A stretch of 36,265 nt of DNA from Clostridium thermobutyricum DSM 4928 (GTDB taxonomy: Bacteria > Bacillota > Clostridia > Clostridiales > Clostridiaceae), in contig NZ_LTAY01000036.1 in assembly GCF_002050515.1 (NCBI RefSeq), positions 1 through 36,265 of the forward strand. The letters are read 5' to 3'. Position numbers and translations under genes: made by a program. The notes under the pieces were generated by a model. The model saw only the letters and a list, made by a program, of their open reading frames with translations. It was not told where the DNA came from and ran no database searches. Within the stretch, counting starts at the first letter, position 1. Every line of letters starts with the position of its first letter. Of the stretch, positions 8,321 to 16,013 are shown one piece after another.

Positions 8321-9859
8321 ATGACACTAGGTATTATTGTTGGATATATAATAGTGCTACTTATATTAGCAGTAGTAGTATATAAAACAATTCAAACAAA
8401 ATCAAAAAATAAAATTGAGGCTCTAGAAAAAGAAGCAGAAATGCTTTTAGAAAATGCCAAAAGAGAAGCTGAATCTAAAAAGAAAGAAGCTATTTTAGAG
8501 GCAAAAGAAGAGGCTCATAAATTAAGAAATGAATTAGAAAAAGATTCTCGTGAGAGAAGAAATGAAATTCAAAGACTTGAGAGAAGATTAATTCAAAGAG
8601 AAGAATCTCTAGATAAAAAGAATGATCTTTTAGAAAAGAGAGAAGAAACACTTAATAAAAGAGTGATAGAAATTGAAAAGCTAGAAGAAGAAGCTAAGGA
8701 ACTTTATTCAAAGAGAAGAGAAGAACTTGAAAGGGTTTCTAATCTTTCAAGTGAAGAAGCAAGAGAAATTCTTCTAAGTGAAATCAAGAAAGAAATATCA
8801 CACGATGCAGCTATAATGATTAAAGATATTGAAAGCAGAGCTAAAGAAGAGGCTGATAAGAAAGCCCGTGAAATTATAACTACTGCTATTCAAAGATGTG
8901 CTGCTGATCATGTTTCAGAAACAACTGTTCATGTTGTTGCGCTACCAAATGATGAAATGAAGGGTAGAATAATAGGTAGAGAAGGAAGAAACATTAGGAC
9001 TTTAGAAACTTTAACAGGGGTAGATTTAATAATAGATGATACTCCAGAAGCAGTTATTTTATCAAGCTTTGATCCAATTAGGAGAGAAGTTGCTAGAATA
9101 GCACTTGAAAAGTTAATAGTGGATGGTAGAATACATCCAGCAAGAATCGAAGAGATGGTTTTAAAAGCTCAAAAAGAAGTTGAAAACAACATAAAAGAAG
9201 AAGGAGAACAGGCTACATTAGAAACATCTGTTCATGGTCTTCACCCAGAGATTACAAAACTACTTGGAAGATTAAAATATAGAACTAGCTATGGACAAAA
9301 TGTGTTAAAGCATTCTGTAGAAGTTTCATATTTAGCTGGATTAATGGCTTCAGAATTAGGTTTAGATGTTACTCTAGCTAGAAGAGCAGGATTACTACAT
9401 GATATTGGTAAAGCTGTAGATCAAGAGCAAGAAGGTCCACACGCATTAATAGGTGGAGATTTAGCTAAGAAATACGGTGAATCAGAATTAGTAGTTAATG
9501 CTATTTCTGCTCATCATGGAGATGTTGAAATGCAATCATTAGAAGCGGTATTAGTTCAAGCAGCTGATGCTATATCTGCAGCAAGACCAGGAGCAAGAAG
9601 AGAAACATTAGAGGCATATATTAAGAGATTAGAAAAGTTAGAAGAAATAGCTAACTCATATGAAGGTGTAGAAAAGTCATATGCCATTCAAGCTGGTAGA
9701 GAGATTAGAATTATGGTTAAACCAGATCAAATTGACGATGCTGGGGCTATAGAACTTTCACGTAATATAGTTAAGAGTGTCGAAGAACAACTAGAATACC
9801 CAGGACAAATTAAAATCAGTGTAATTAGGGAAACTAGAGCTATTGATTTTGCGAAATAA
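8321..9859 (+). CDS. rny: Ribonuclease Y
   Basis: Membrane-bound endoribonuclease that starts mRNA decay in Gram-positive bacteria and anchors the RNA degradosome. The 512-aa protein shows the full layout: one N-terminal transmembrane helix (about residues 3-22), a long Lys/Glu-rich coiled coil (about 28-195), a KH RNA-binding domain containing [15 protein letters not shown], and an HD domain with HDIGKA (His360, Asp361) and SAHHGD. Start ATG 8321 lies after AGGAGGTG. It has its own consensus promoter and terminator. In B. subtilis rny is followed by ymdB and spoVS; ymdB is absent here and spoVS comes next after a long AT-rich gap. Confidence 0.97.
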   Translation: MTLGIIVGYIIVLLILAVVVYKTIQTKSKNKIEALEKEAEMLLENAKREAESKKKEAILEAKEEAHKLRNELEKDSRERRNEIQRLERRLIQREESLDKKNDLLEKREETLNKRVIEIEKLEEEAKELYSKRREELERVSNLSSEEAREILLSEIKKEISHDAAIMIKDIESRAKEEADKKAREIITTAIQRCAADHVSETTVHVVALPNDEMKGRIIGREGRNIRTLETLTGVDLIIDDTPEAVILSSFDPIRREVARIALEKLIVDGRIHPARIEEMVLKAQKEVENNIKEEGEQATLETSVHGLHPEITKLLGRLKYRTSYGQNVLKHSVEVSYLAGLMASELGLDVTLARRAGLLHDIGKAVDQEQEGPHALIGGDLAKKYGESELVVNAISAHHGDVEMQSLEAVLVQAADAISAARPGARRETLEAYIKRLEKLEEIANSYEGVEKSYAIQAGREIRIMVKPDQIDDAGAIELSRNIVKSVEEQLEYPGQIKISVIRETRAIDFAK

Positions 9860-9865
9860 AATTAG

Positions 9866-9897
9866 AAGCTTCATCTTATATTAGATGAAGCTTTTTT
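9866..9897 (+). terminator. Terminator after rny
   Basis: An 11-bp perfect stem (9866-9876 with 9883-9893), 6-nt loop, T run. Confidence 0.92.
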
Positions 9898-10200
9898 ATA
9901 TTTACATATAAAAATAAATGAAAATTAAAATAATAAATAATATTCTAATTCGTTTAATGTTATTAAATAAATGATAATGAAAAACTTAATTAAAAATAAG
10001 AAGCAATAATAAATTTAAATGTGAATTTACATTGATTAATATTTCTATTTAAAGAGAGATATGTATATATAAATATGATAATTATAAGTTAAAAAATGTA
10101 AATAATATACTTACAGTTGAATTGAAAAGTATATTATATTAAAATAAAAATAAAAAATTAGAATAATATAGAAAAATAATTCAAAAAATTGTAGAAAAAT
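9898..10200. other. AT-rich gap between rny and spoVS
   Basis: About 300 bp with almost no G or C and no open frame with an SD. I see no RNA gene or repeat. The next 98 bases hold the sigma-H promoter and leader of spoVS. A 105-aa reading frame on the opposite strand (10181-10498) is a shadow of spoVS. Confidence 0.6.
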
Positions 10201-10229
10201 AAAGGAATTTATAATTTAATGTAGAATAT
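10201..10229 (+). promoter_or_regulatory. Sigma-H promoter of spoVS
   Basis: AAAGGAATT (10201-10209), 11-bp spacer, GTAGAATAT (10221-10229). Every position fits the Bacillus sigma-H consensus RnAGGAWWW-N11-12-RnnGAATWW. spoVS is a known sigma-H target in B. subtilis, which supports the call. The same two boxes and spacer length recur at 33362-33390. Confidence 0.88.
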
Positions 10230-10298
10230 ATATAATATGCCATTAGATGGGTATAAAAATAATTGTAAACGATTTGTAAAACTAGGGAGGAAGACAGA

Positions 10299-10559
10299 AT
10301 GGAAGTATTAAAGGTATCAACAAAATCAAGTCCAAATTCAGTAGCAGGAGCTTTAGCAGCTATAATAAAGGAAAAAAATTCTGTAGAGATACAGGCAGTG
10401 GGAGCTGGAGCAATAAACCAAGCAATTAAAGCAATTGCTATTGCAAGAGGATTTGTAGCGCCAACAGGTAAAGATATAATTTGTATACCTGCTTTCACAG
10501 ATATAGAAATTGATGGAGAAGAAAGAACTGCAATTAAATTAATTGTACAACCTAGATAA
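10299..10559 (+). CDS. spoVS: Stage V sporulation protein S
   Basis: A small (86 aa), highly conserved Alba-like protein needed for spore coat assembly and progress past stage V in B. subtilis, with effects on septation; it probably binds nucleic acid. The sequence MEVLKVSTKSSPNSVAGALA and the GAGAINQAIKAIAIARGF core are diagnostic. ATG 10299 follows GGGAGGAAG. Expression should begin early in sporulation from the sigma-H promoter about 70 nt upstream. A weak hairpin (10563-10567 with 10572-10576) without a T run follows, so some readthrough into ptsH is possible. Confidence 0.96.
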   Translation: MEVLKVSTKSSPNSVAGALAAIIKEKNSVEIQAVGAGAINQAIKAIAIARGFVAPTGKDIICIPAFTDIEIDGEERTAIKLIVQPR

Positions 10560-10615
10560 GAGTTCCAATAGTGGAAAAGGTATCGATATAATGTAATAAA
10601 ATATATTATGAATGG

Positions 10616-10644
10616 TTGAAATTATAATTAAAAAAGTTTATAAT
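10616..10644 (+). promoter_or_regulatory. ptsH promoter (sigma-A type)
   Basis: TTGAAA (10616-10621), 17-bp spacer, perfect TATAAT (10639-10644), about 50 nt before the ptsH start. Confidence 0.72.
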
Positions 10645-10693
10645 GAAGAAGTTAATAGAGATTAACGAATAATAAGTAAAGAGGTGTATTTGC

Positions 10694-10954
10694 ATGGTAT
10701 CTAAAGAGGTTTTAGTAAAAAATGCTACTGGTTTACATGCTAGACCAGCAACGTTATTAGTTAAAAAGGCTTCATCTTTTAAATCAGATGTAAGCATAGA
10801 GTTCAATGGTAAAAAAGCTAACGTTAAAAGCTTAATCGGAGTTTTATCATTAGCAGTTACTGCAAATTCAACTGTAACTGTTATGGCTTCAGGAGATGAC
10901 GAAGCTTTAGCTGTTGAAGAAATAGCAAAATTAATAGAAACTTTAGAAGACTAA
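10694..10954 (+). CDS. ptsH: Phosphocarrier protein HPr
   Basis: Soluble phosphocarrier of the sugar phosphotransferase system: it takes phosphate from enzyme I at His15 (GLHARPA) and passes it to EIIA proteins. Ser46 is present in VKSLIGVLSL, so HPr kinase/phosphorylase can make the P-Ser-HPr form that works with CcpA in carbon catabolite repression. His15 rules out Crh, which lacks it. Length 86 aa is normal. ATG 10694 follows GAGGTG. ptsI (enzyme I) is not adjacent, unlike the Bacillus ptsGHI operon; a promoter before it and a terminator after it make it a single-gene unit. Confidence 0.93.
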   Translation: MVSKEVLVKNATGLHARPATLLVKKASSFKSDVSIEFNGKKANVKSLIGVLSLAVTANSTVTVMASGDDEALAVEEIAKLIETLED

Positions 10955-10956
10955 TT

Positions 10957-10983
10957 AAAAGGACTCCAATGGGAGTCTTTTTT
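10957..10983 (+). terminator. Terminator after ptsH
   Basis: GACTCC (10962-10967) pairs with GGAGTC (10972-10977), extended by A-T pairs on the outside, followed by TTTTTT. Confidence 0.9.
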
Positions 10984-11058
10984 AATGTATATAAATAAAT
11001 TAAAGATTAAAACTAATAATAAAATATAGAATGATAATAAATGAGTTTTGCAAAAAGA

Positions 11059-11125
11059 GTGAAAAAAATAGAAAAGTATGTTATAATACGAATGAAAATA
11101 TAAAAAGTAAAAAATATATTCGTAT
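11059..11125 (+). promoter_or_regulatory. purB promoter with inverted CGAA repeat
   Basis: GTGAAA (11059-11064), 17-bp spacer and an extended -10 TGT-TATAAT (11079-11087). A perfect 8-bp inverted repeat, ATACGAAT (11086-11093) and ATTCGTAT (11118-11125), starts at the -10. The CGAA and TTCG cores are 26 bp apart, about the spacing of the paired PurBoxes bound by Bacillus PurR. The flanking PurBox bases fit poorly, so the operator call is tentative. Confidence 0.55.
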
Positions 11126-11136
11126 GGAGGTATAGA

Positions 11137-12567
11137 ATGAGAAATATTTATAATACACCACTTAACACAAGATATGCATCAAAGGAAATGAGTTACATAT
11201 TTTCTGATGACATGAAATTCTCAACATGGAGAAAGCTTTGGGTGGCTTTAGCAGAAGGAGAAAAAGAACTTGGGTTAAATATAACTGAAGAGCAGTTAGA
11301 TGAGCTAAGAGCGAATATAAATAATATAAATTATGATGAAGCAATAAAAAAAGAAAAAGAAGTAAGACATGATGTAATGAGTCATGTTTATGCATATGGA
11401 CTTCAATGTCCTAAAGCTAAAGGAATAATACATTTAGGTGCTACAAGTTGTTATGTAGGAGATAATACTGATGTAATTATTTTAAGAGATGCTTTAGAAT
11501 TAGTTAGAGATAAAATTGTTACAGTTTTAGATAGATTAAGCCGTTTTGCCATGGAGTATAAAGGAATACCTACTTTAGGATTTACACATTTCCAACCTGC
11601 ACAATTAACAACTGTAGGAAAAAGAGCTACTCTTTGGATGCAAGATTTAGTTATGGATATGGAAAATATAGAATTTGTATTATCTACTTTAAAATTAAGA
11701 GGAGTAAAAGGAACTACAGGAACTCAAGCTAGCTTTATGAATCTTTTTGAAGGTGATGAAGAAAAAGTTAAAGAGTTAGATAGAATTGTTGCTAAAAAAA
11801 TGGGATTTGAAAAAAGCTATGGAGTAACAGGGCAAACTTATCCAAGAAAGCTTGATTCAATAGTTTTAAATACATTATCAGAAGTTGCACAAAGTGCATA
11901 TAAATTTAGTAATGACTTAAGACTTTTACAAAGTATGAAGGAAATGGAAGAGCCTTTTGAAAAGCATCAAATAGGTTCATCTGCTATGGCATATAAGAGA
12001 AATCCAATGAGAAGTGAAAGAATGGGTGCTCTTGCTAGATATGTTATTGTGGATTCTTTAAACCCAGCTATAACAGCTTCAACACAATGGTTTGAAAGAA
12101 CATTAGATGATTCTGCTAATAAGAGAATATCAGTAGCAGAAGCTTTCTTAGCATTAGATGGTGTGTTAAATCTTTATATAAATATTTCTGAAAACATGGT
12201 AGTTTATGATAAAGTAATAAGAGCTCATGTAAATAATGAACTTCCATTTATGGCTACTGAGAATATAATGATGGAATCAGTAAAAAGAGGTGGAGATAGA
12301 CAAGAACTTCATGAAAGAATAAGAATTCACTCAATGGAAGCAGCTAAGAGAGTTAAAGGTGAAGGTCTTGATAATGATTTAATTAAGAGAATAATTGCTG
12401 ATGATTCATTTAAATTAACTGAAAAAGAAATTTTAGATATAATAGATCCAAAATTATTTACAGGAAGAGCAGAAAGTCAAGTTGTTGAGTTTATAGATGA
12501 ATATGTAAATCCAATAATAAATAAACATAAAGAAGCAATAGAAATAAAAAGCGAAATAAATGTATAA
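11137..12567 (+). CDS. purB: Adenylosuccinate lyase
   Basis: Cleaves adenylosuccinate to AMP and SAICAR to AICAR, two steps of purine synthesis, both releasing fumarate. The 476-aa protein belongs to the fumarase/aspartase superfamily: it has HDVMSHVYAYG with an early histidine, the GFTHFQPAQLTTVGKR block with the catalytic histidine region, and the signature GSSAMAYKRNP at residues 280-290. Start ATG 11137 follows GGAGG. It stands alone between a promoter and a terminator, away from any other pur gene, which is common for clostridial purB. Confidence 0.95.
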   Translation: MRNIYNTPLNTRYASKEMSYIFSDDMKFSTWRKLWVALAEGEKELGLNITEEQLDELRANINNINYDEAIKKEKEVRHDVMSHVYAYGLQCPKAKGIIHLGATSCYVGDNTDVIILRDALELVRDKIVTVLDRLSRFAMEYKGIPTLGFTHFQPAQLTTVGKRATLWMQDLVMDMENIEFVLSTLKLRGVKGTTGTQASFMNLFEGDEEKVKELDRIVAKKMGFEKSYGVTGQTYPRKLDSIVLNTLSEVAQSAYKFSNDLRLLQSMKEMEEPFEKHQIGSSAMAYKRNPMRSERMGALARYVIVDSLNPAITASTQWFERTLDDSANKRISVAEAFLALDGVLNLYINISENMVVYDKVIRAHVNNELPFMATENIMMESVKRGGDRQELHERIRIHSMEAAKRVKGEGLDNDLIKRIIADDSFKLTEKEILDIIDPKLFTGRAESQVVEFIDEYVNPIINKHKEAIEIKSEINV

Positions 12568-12569
12568 GA

Positions 12570-12598
12570 AAAAACTCCCTATTTAAGGGAGTTTTTAA
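12570..12598 (+). terminator. Terminator after purB
   Basis: An 11-bp stem (12570-12580 with 12586-12596), 5-nt loop, T-rich tail. Confidence 0.9.
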
Positions 12599-12802
12599 TT
12601 TATAAAAATATTAGATATTCTTAAAATTATTAATTATATTTCTAAACATATAAAAAATTATGTAAATCTAAAATGAAGGTTTAATAATATAATATAAATT
12701 AAATTTAGATAAATTCACAAATAAAATTTATTTTATAAACTTCAATAAGAAAGAAATAGGTGATAAAATAAATTATAATATATTACTTTGGAGATGATAG
12801 AT

Positions 12803-14311
12803 TTGAAAGATAAAATTGCGATATTAGGGACTAAAGACGGGGTAGGAAAAACTTTAATTAGTTTATGCATAGGAAAATATTTAAAAAATAATAATATAGA
12901 TGTACAAGCCTTTAAAGGGTTGGAAGTTAGTAAAAATGAGTATTCAATAAATAAAGATTTAAAAATAGGATATAATGAAAAATTAAAAAGTGATTGCTTT
13001 GGAAATGAAGTAACTGTTGATAATAATCCAATATTTATACATAAAAATAAAGAAAATAAAACTAAAGTTTATGTAAATGGTAAAAGTTATGCAAAAACAG
13101 AAGAATTTAATTATAAAGAGTTAAGAGCTGACTTTGAGGAGTTTATGTATAATTCTTTTAATAATTTAAAAGAAAAAAAAGACTTTATAATAATAGAAGG
13201 TTCTGGGGAATGTTTAGAATATGTGGAGAGAGAAGAGGAATTTTTAAATTTTAAATTTTGTAAAAATGTTCAATCAGATATTATATTAATAAGTGATTTT
13301 GAGGATAATAATTCTTTTGCTAATATATATGGAAATCTTTCACTTATAACAAAAGAAGATAAAAAAAGAATAAAAGGAATAATAGTAAATAAATATAATG
13401 GTGATTTAGAGTATTTAAAAAAGGGATTATCTAAATTAGAAAAAAGAACAAAAGTACCTTTTTTAGGAGTAATGCCAGAGATAAATACAAATATTTTAAC
13501 AGAAGAAGAGTATGGTAAAAACTACAGGTTTGATAAAAAGAGAGACTTAATAATAGGTGTAGTAAAACTACCATTTTTATCACATATATCAGATTTCTAT
13601 TCATTTGAAGATGAAAAAGAAGTAAAAATGTTACTTATAGAAAAGCCAAATCAAGTTGATATAGCTGATTTTATAATTATTCCTGGTAGTAAAAATATAA
13701 TTAAAGATTTAGAGTTTTTAAAAGAAAGCGGTTTATATGAAAAGATAATAAATGCTTCTGAGAATGGAAAGACTATAATGGGAATCTGTGGTGGATTTCA
13801 AATGTTAGGTGAAGAGATAGAAGACCTTTATAGTATAGAAAATAAAGGAGCTAAATTTAAGGGATTAAATCTTATTCCTCTAAAAACAACTTATACATTT
13901 GTAAATAAAACTACTATAGCAAAAGGAAACATATGTAATATGGATAATATCCTTAAGCCTTTATCAGATTCTAAAATTTATGGATATGAAGTTATAAATG
14001 GAGATAGTGATATGCTCGAAGGAGCAGAAGCTTTTATGGTAGATAAATTAAACAATGTAATAGGTCTTTCTAATAAAGAAGGAAATGTATTTGGAACATT
14101 TATGCATGGTGTTTTTGAAAGTAAAGAATTTAGAAGAGGGCTTTTAAAAATATTAAAAGAAAGACACGGTGTAGTAACAAGTAATAAAAATTTAGAAGAA
14201 CAATCATTTAAAGAATATAAGGAAAAAAGATTTGATGAGTTCTATAAAATTTTTAGTGAAAATATTGATTTAGATAAGTTAGGGAAAATATTAAAAGGAG
14301 AAAATATGTAA
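12803..14311 (+). CDS. CobQ-like glutamine amidotransferase (cobyric acid synthase family), orphan
   Basis: Two-domain protein (502 aa) of the CobQ family, which amidates corrin side chains with glutamine and ATP. The dethiobiotin-synthetase-like domain starts with P-loop GTKDGVGKT (residues 9-17) and later has SDFEDNNSFANIYG and IKGIIVNKYNGD, both CobQ-like. The class I amidotransferase domain has nucleophile Cys329 in GICGGFQMLG and His435 in GTFMHGVFES, plus PGSKNIIKDLEFL. The region after the P-loop is more divergent than in standard CobQ. I chose TTG 12803, 9 nt after GGAG at 12790-12793, because the P-loop then sits at the N-terminus as usual; ATG 12794 overlaps the SD. No other cobalamin gene is near. 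Length rules out GatD of the MurT-GatD pair. Substrate is uncertain. Confidence 0.75.
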   Translation: MKDKIAILGTKDGVGKTLISLCIGKYLKNNNIDVQAFKGLEVSKNEYSINKDLKIGYNEKLKSDCFGNEVTVDNNPIFIHKNKENKTKVYVNGKSYAKTEEFNYKELRADFEEFMYNSFNNLKEKKDFIIIEGSGECLEYVEREEEFLNFKFCKNVQSDIILISDFEDNNSFANIYGNLSLITKEDKKRIKGIIVNKYNGDLEYLKKGLSKLEKRTKVPFLGVMPEINTNILTEEEYGKNYRFDKKRDLIIGVVKLPFLSHISDFYSFEDEKEVKMLLIEKPNQVDIADFIIIPGSKNIIKDLEFLKESGLYEKIINASENGKTIMGICGGFQMLGEEIEDLYSIENKGAKFKGLNLIPLKTTYTFVNKTTIAKGNICNMDNILKPLSDSKIYGYEVINGDSDMLEGAEAFMVDKLNNVIGLSNKEGNVFGTFMHGVFESKEFRRGLLKILKERHGVVTSNKNLEEQSFKEYKEKRFDEFYKIFSENIDLDKLGKILKGENM

Positions 14312-14338
14312 ATATTTTCCAGGAAATAATTTTATAAA

Positions 14339-14412
14339 AGGCTGTATAATGTTTAAATAATTCTATTAAGAAGTATAAAAAAATAGAATTAAAAACTATA
14401 CAGCCTAATTTT
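14339..14412. terminator. Two-tier hairpin, probable bidirectional terminator
   Basis: An outer 10-bp stem AGGCTGTATA (14339-14348) with TATACAGCCT (14397-14406), a GTTT/AAAC bridge, and an inner 10-bp stem (14358-14367 with 14382-14391) enclosing a 14-nt loop. A T run follows on the + strand. It lies between convergent genes. It is unusually long (68 nt) compared with the simple terminators elsewhere in the window. Confidence 0.7.
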
Positions 14413-14413
14413 T

Positions 14414-14788
14414 TTATAAAGAAATTAGAGTATTGTGGAAGTTATTTGAAATACCTAACCATTCTCTAAATTCTAATAATTCTTTGTTTGGAATTCCGTT
14501 TAAATTATCTAAAGCATTCTCTACTTTTTCTATGTGGTTTAATATTATTTGGTAGTTATTATATACTTTATCTTTTCCTAGTACATGATCTTTTAGAATA
14601 TCAAGATAAATAAAAACAACTAGAACATCTTCTGAAAAAAATTCTTTTTTAACATTAAATCCTAAATTCTCAATAGATTCATGTATTAATGTGTTTAGGT
14701 TTTCATTGTTTTCTGAAAGACGTTCTAATATTTTTCTTTCAATAACATTGCTGTTATTTTTTATTCTTTTTAATTCAGTAAGTCCCAT
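14414..14788 (-). CDS. Hypothetical protein, 124 aa
   Basis: I do not recognise this family. It is a soluble, mostly helical-looking protein with no signal peptide, membrane segment, cysteine cluster or known motif. The N-terminal half is charged (LKRIKNNSNVIERKILERLSE); the middle has a hydrophobic VLVVFIYLDIL stretch, and a Trp lies near the C-terminus. The gene looks real: the ATG is preceded by AGGGGTG at a good distance and the codon use matches its neighbours. It is convergent with the CobQ-like gene and divergent from the DedA gene. Confidence 0.6.
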   Translation of the reverse strand: MGLTELKRIKNNSNVIERKILERLSENNENLNTLIHESIENLGFNVKKEFFSEDVLVVFIYLDILKDHVLGKDKVYNNYQIILNHIEKVENALDNLNGIPNKELLEFREWLGISNNFHNTLISL

Positions 14789-15052
14789 AAATAATACACC
14801 CCTTTAAGTTAATCTATAAATTTTCATAAGTTATACTTCTTAATAATAATATTCGAGTAAATAACCTGTTTTCCTTCATAAAAATGGAAAAAATTCAAAA
14901 ATGTTATATATACAAAATAGAGCTTTAAATATAGAGAATATTTATTATAAAGTTAAAAATATAGTTTATAAAATATTAAACTGTAAACAAAAGAATAATT
15001 ATATAAAATTTGAATATCTATAAATATAAAAATTAAAGTTAGGAGTAGTATT

Positions 15053-15667
15053 TTGTTTGATGAAGTATTAAGAGGATTAATATACTTTTTTGGAAACTTT
15101 GGAGTATTAGGAATATTTATTATAGTTACATTAGAATATTCTGCTTTTCCTATATCAAGTGAACTTTTATTACCATTCATAGGTATAATGATGTATAGTA
15201 GATTCTTTACGTATTGGGAGGTTATATTTTTTAGTATATTAGGTGGGCTACTAGGATCTATAATAGGTTATTGCATAGGACATTATGGAAGAGGAAAAAT
15301 ATTAGCTTTATCAAATAAAAAATATATAGGAGTAAAAGGGATAATATTAGAAATTGATAAATGGTTCTATAAATATGGAAAAATAGCAGTGGTCATATGT
15401 AGAGTGTTACCAATGACAAGAAATTTTATATCTATATGGGCAGGACTTCAAAAAATGAAATTCTCTATTTATATATCATATTCTTTTCTTGGAATAACAA
15501 TTTGGAATACAACTCTTATATTAATAGGATATTTTTTAGGAGAAGATATAAATTCAATAGAATCAGCTTTAATTAAATGTACGGTTTTAGCTTATTTTTC
15601 TTTAATTATAACAATTTTGTATTTTTATATTATAAGAAAGATAAAATTAAAAGGAAAGATGAGTTAA
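15053..15667 (+). CDS. DedA-family membrane protein
   Basis: A 204-aa integral membrane protein of the DedA/VTT (SNARE-associated) family; characterised members recycle the lipid carrier undecaprenyl phosphate or move phospholipids across the membrane, and loss often alters drug sensitivity and membrane potential. The family signature is present as CRVLPMTRNFISIWAGLQKMKF (Arg, Pro, Arg, then AG-x3-M). An N-terminal acidic residue in TLEYSAFPISSE and the GSIIGYCIGHYGRGK stretch also fit. Start TTG 15053 is 7 nt after AGGAG (15041-15045). clpS follows 46 nt downstream. Which lipid it handles cannot be told. Confidence 0.87.
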   Translation: MFDEVLRGLIYFFGNFGVLGIFIIVTLEYSAFPISSELLLPFIGIMMYSRFFTYWEVIFFSILGGLLGSIIGYCIGHYGRGKILALSNKKYIGVKGIILEIDKWFYKYGKIAVVICRVLPMTRNFISIWAGLQKMKFSIYISYSFLGITIWNTTLILIGYFLGEDINSIESALIKCTVLAYFSLIITILYFYIIRKIKLKGKMS

Positions 15668-15674
15668 TAAAGAT

Positions 15675-15698
15675 ATAGTATAATAGAGTATATACTAT
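15675..15698 (+). promoter_or_regulatory. Inverted repeat over a -10-like box before clpS
   Basis: ATAGTATA (15675-15682) and TATACTAT (15691-15698) form a perfect 8-bp inverted repeat with an 8-nt centre. A TATAAT (15679-15684) lies inside it, but no good -35 is seen. It could be an operator or an RNA hairpin. There is no CtsR or CIRCE sequence here. Confidence 0.4.
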
Positions 15699-15713
15699 TT
15701 TGGAGGTCTTTAA

Positions 15714-16013
15714 ATGGAAGGAAAAATACAAGAAATAGAAAAAATAAAATTAAAAAAACCTAAGAAATATAATGCTATAATGTTTAATGATGATTTTACA
15801 ACAATGGAATTTGTTGTATTTGTTTTAGTAGATATATTTAAAAAGTCTGAATTAGAAGCTAATAAAATAATGTTAGATGTTCATAATAAGGGAAGAGGAA
15901 TTGCAGGAACATATAGTTATGATATAGCAATGACTAAAGTTAATATGGCTTTAGAACTTGCTAAAAAAGAAGATTTCCCATTTAAAATGACAGTAGAAGA
16001 GGTTAGAATATGA
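15714..16013 (+). CDS. clpS: ClpS adaptor protein
   Basis: Adaptor that binds N-degron substrates and hands them to ClpA for degradation by ClpAP. The 99-aa protein has the conserved YNAIMFNDDFTTMEFVV block, whose ND and Met line the N-degron pocket, and DVHNKGRGIAG with the conserved histidine. ATG 15714 lies after TGGAGG. Its stop codon overlaps the start of clpA (ATGA at 16010-16013), so the two are translationally coupled, the usual arrangement for this pair. Confidence 0.93.
   Translation: MEGKIQEIEKIKLKKPKKYNAIMFNDDFTTMEFVVFVLVDIFKKSELEANKIMLDVHNKGRGIAGTYSYDIAMTKVNMALELAKKEDFPFKMTVEEVRI

Noticed and set aside
10181..10498. 105-aa open frame on the minus strand across spoVS
   Set aside because: It overlaps the spoVS gene and its sigma-H leader, has no SD, and its hydrophobic and Pro/Ala-rich sequence is what antisense of a conserved AT-rich gene gives.
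10578..10590. GTATCGATA also occurs between spoVS and ptsH, like the pdxY operator candidate
   Set aside because: A single 9-bp match of low GC is expected by chance in 36 kb, and no third half-site is near.
10694..10954. Crh (catabolite repression HPr-like protein)
   Set aside because: His15 is present, so the protein can carry PTS phosphate; Crh lacks it.
12803..14311. Possible GatD/MurT-type peptidoglycan amidation gene
   Set aside because: GatD is much shorter and pairs with MurT next to it. This protein has the full two-domain CobQ layout and no MurT neighbour.
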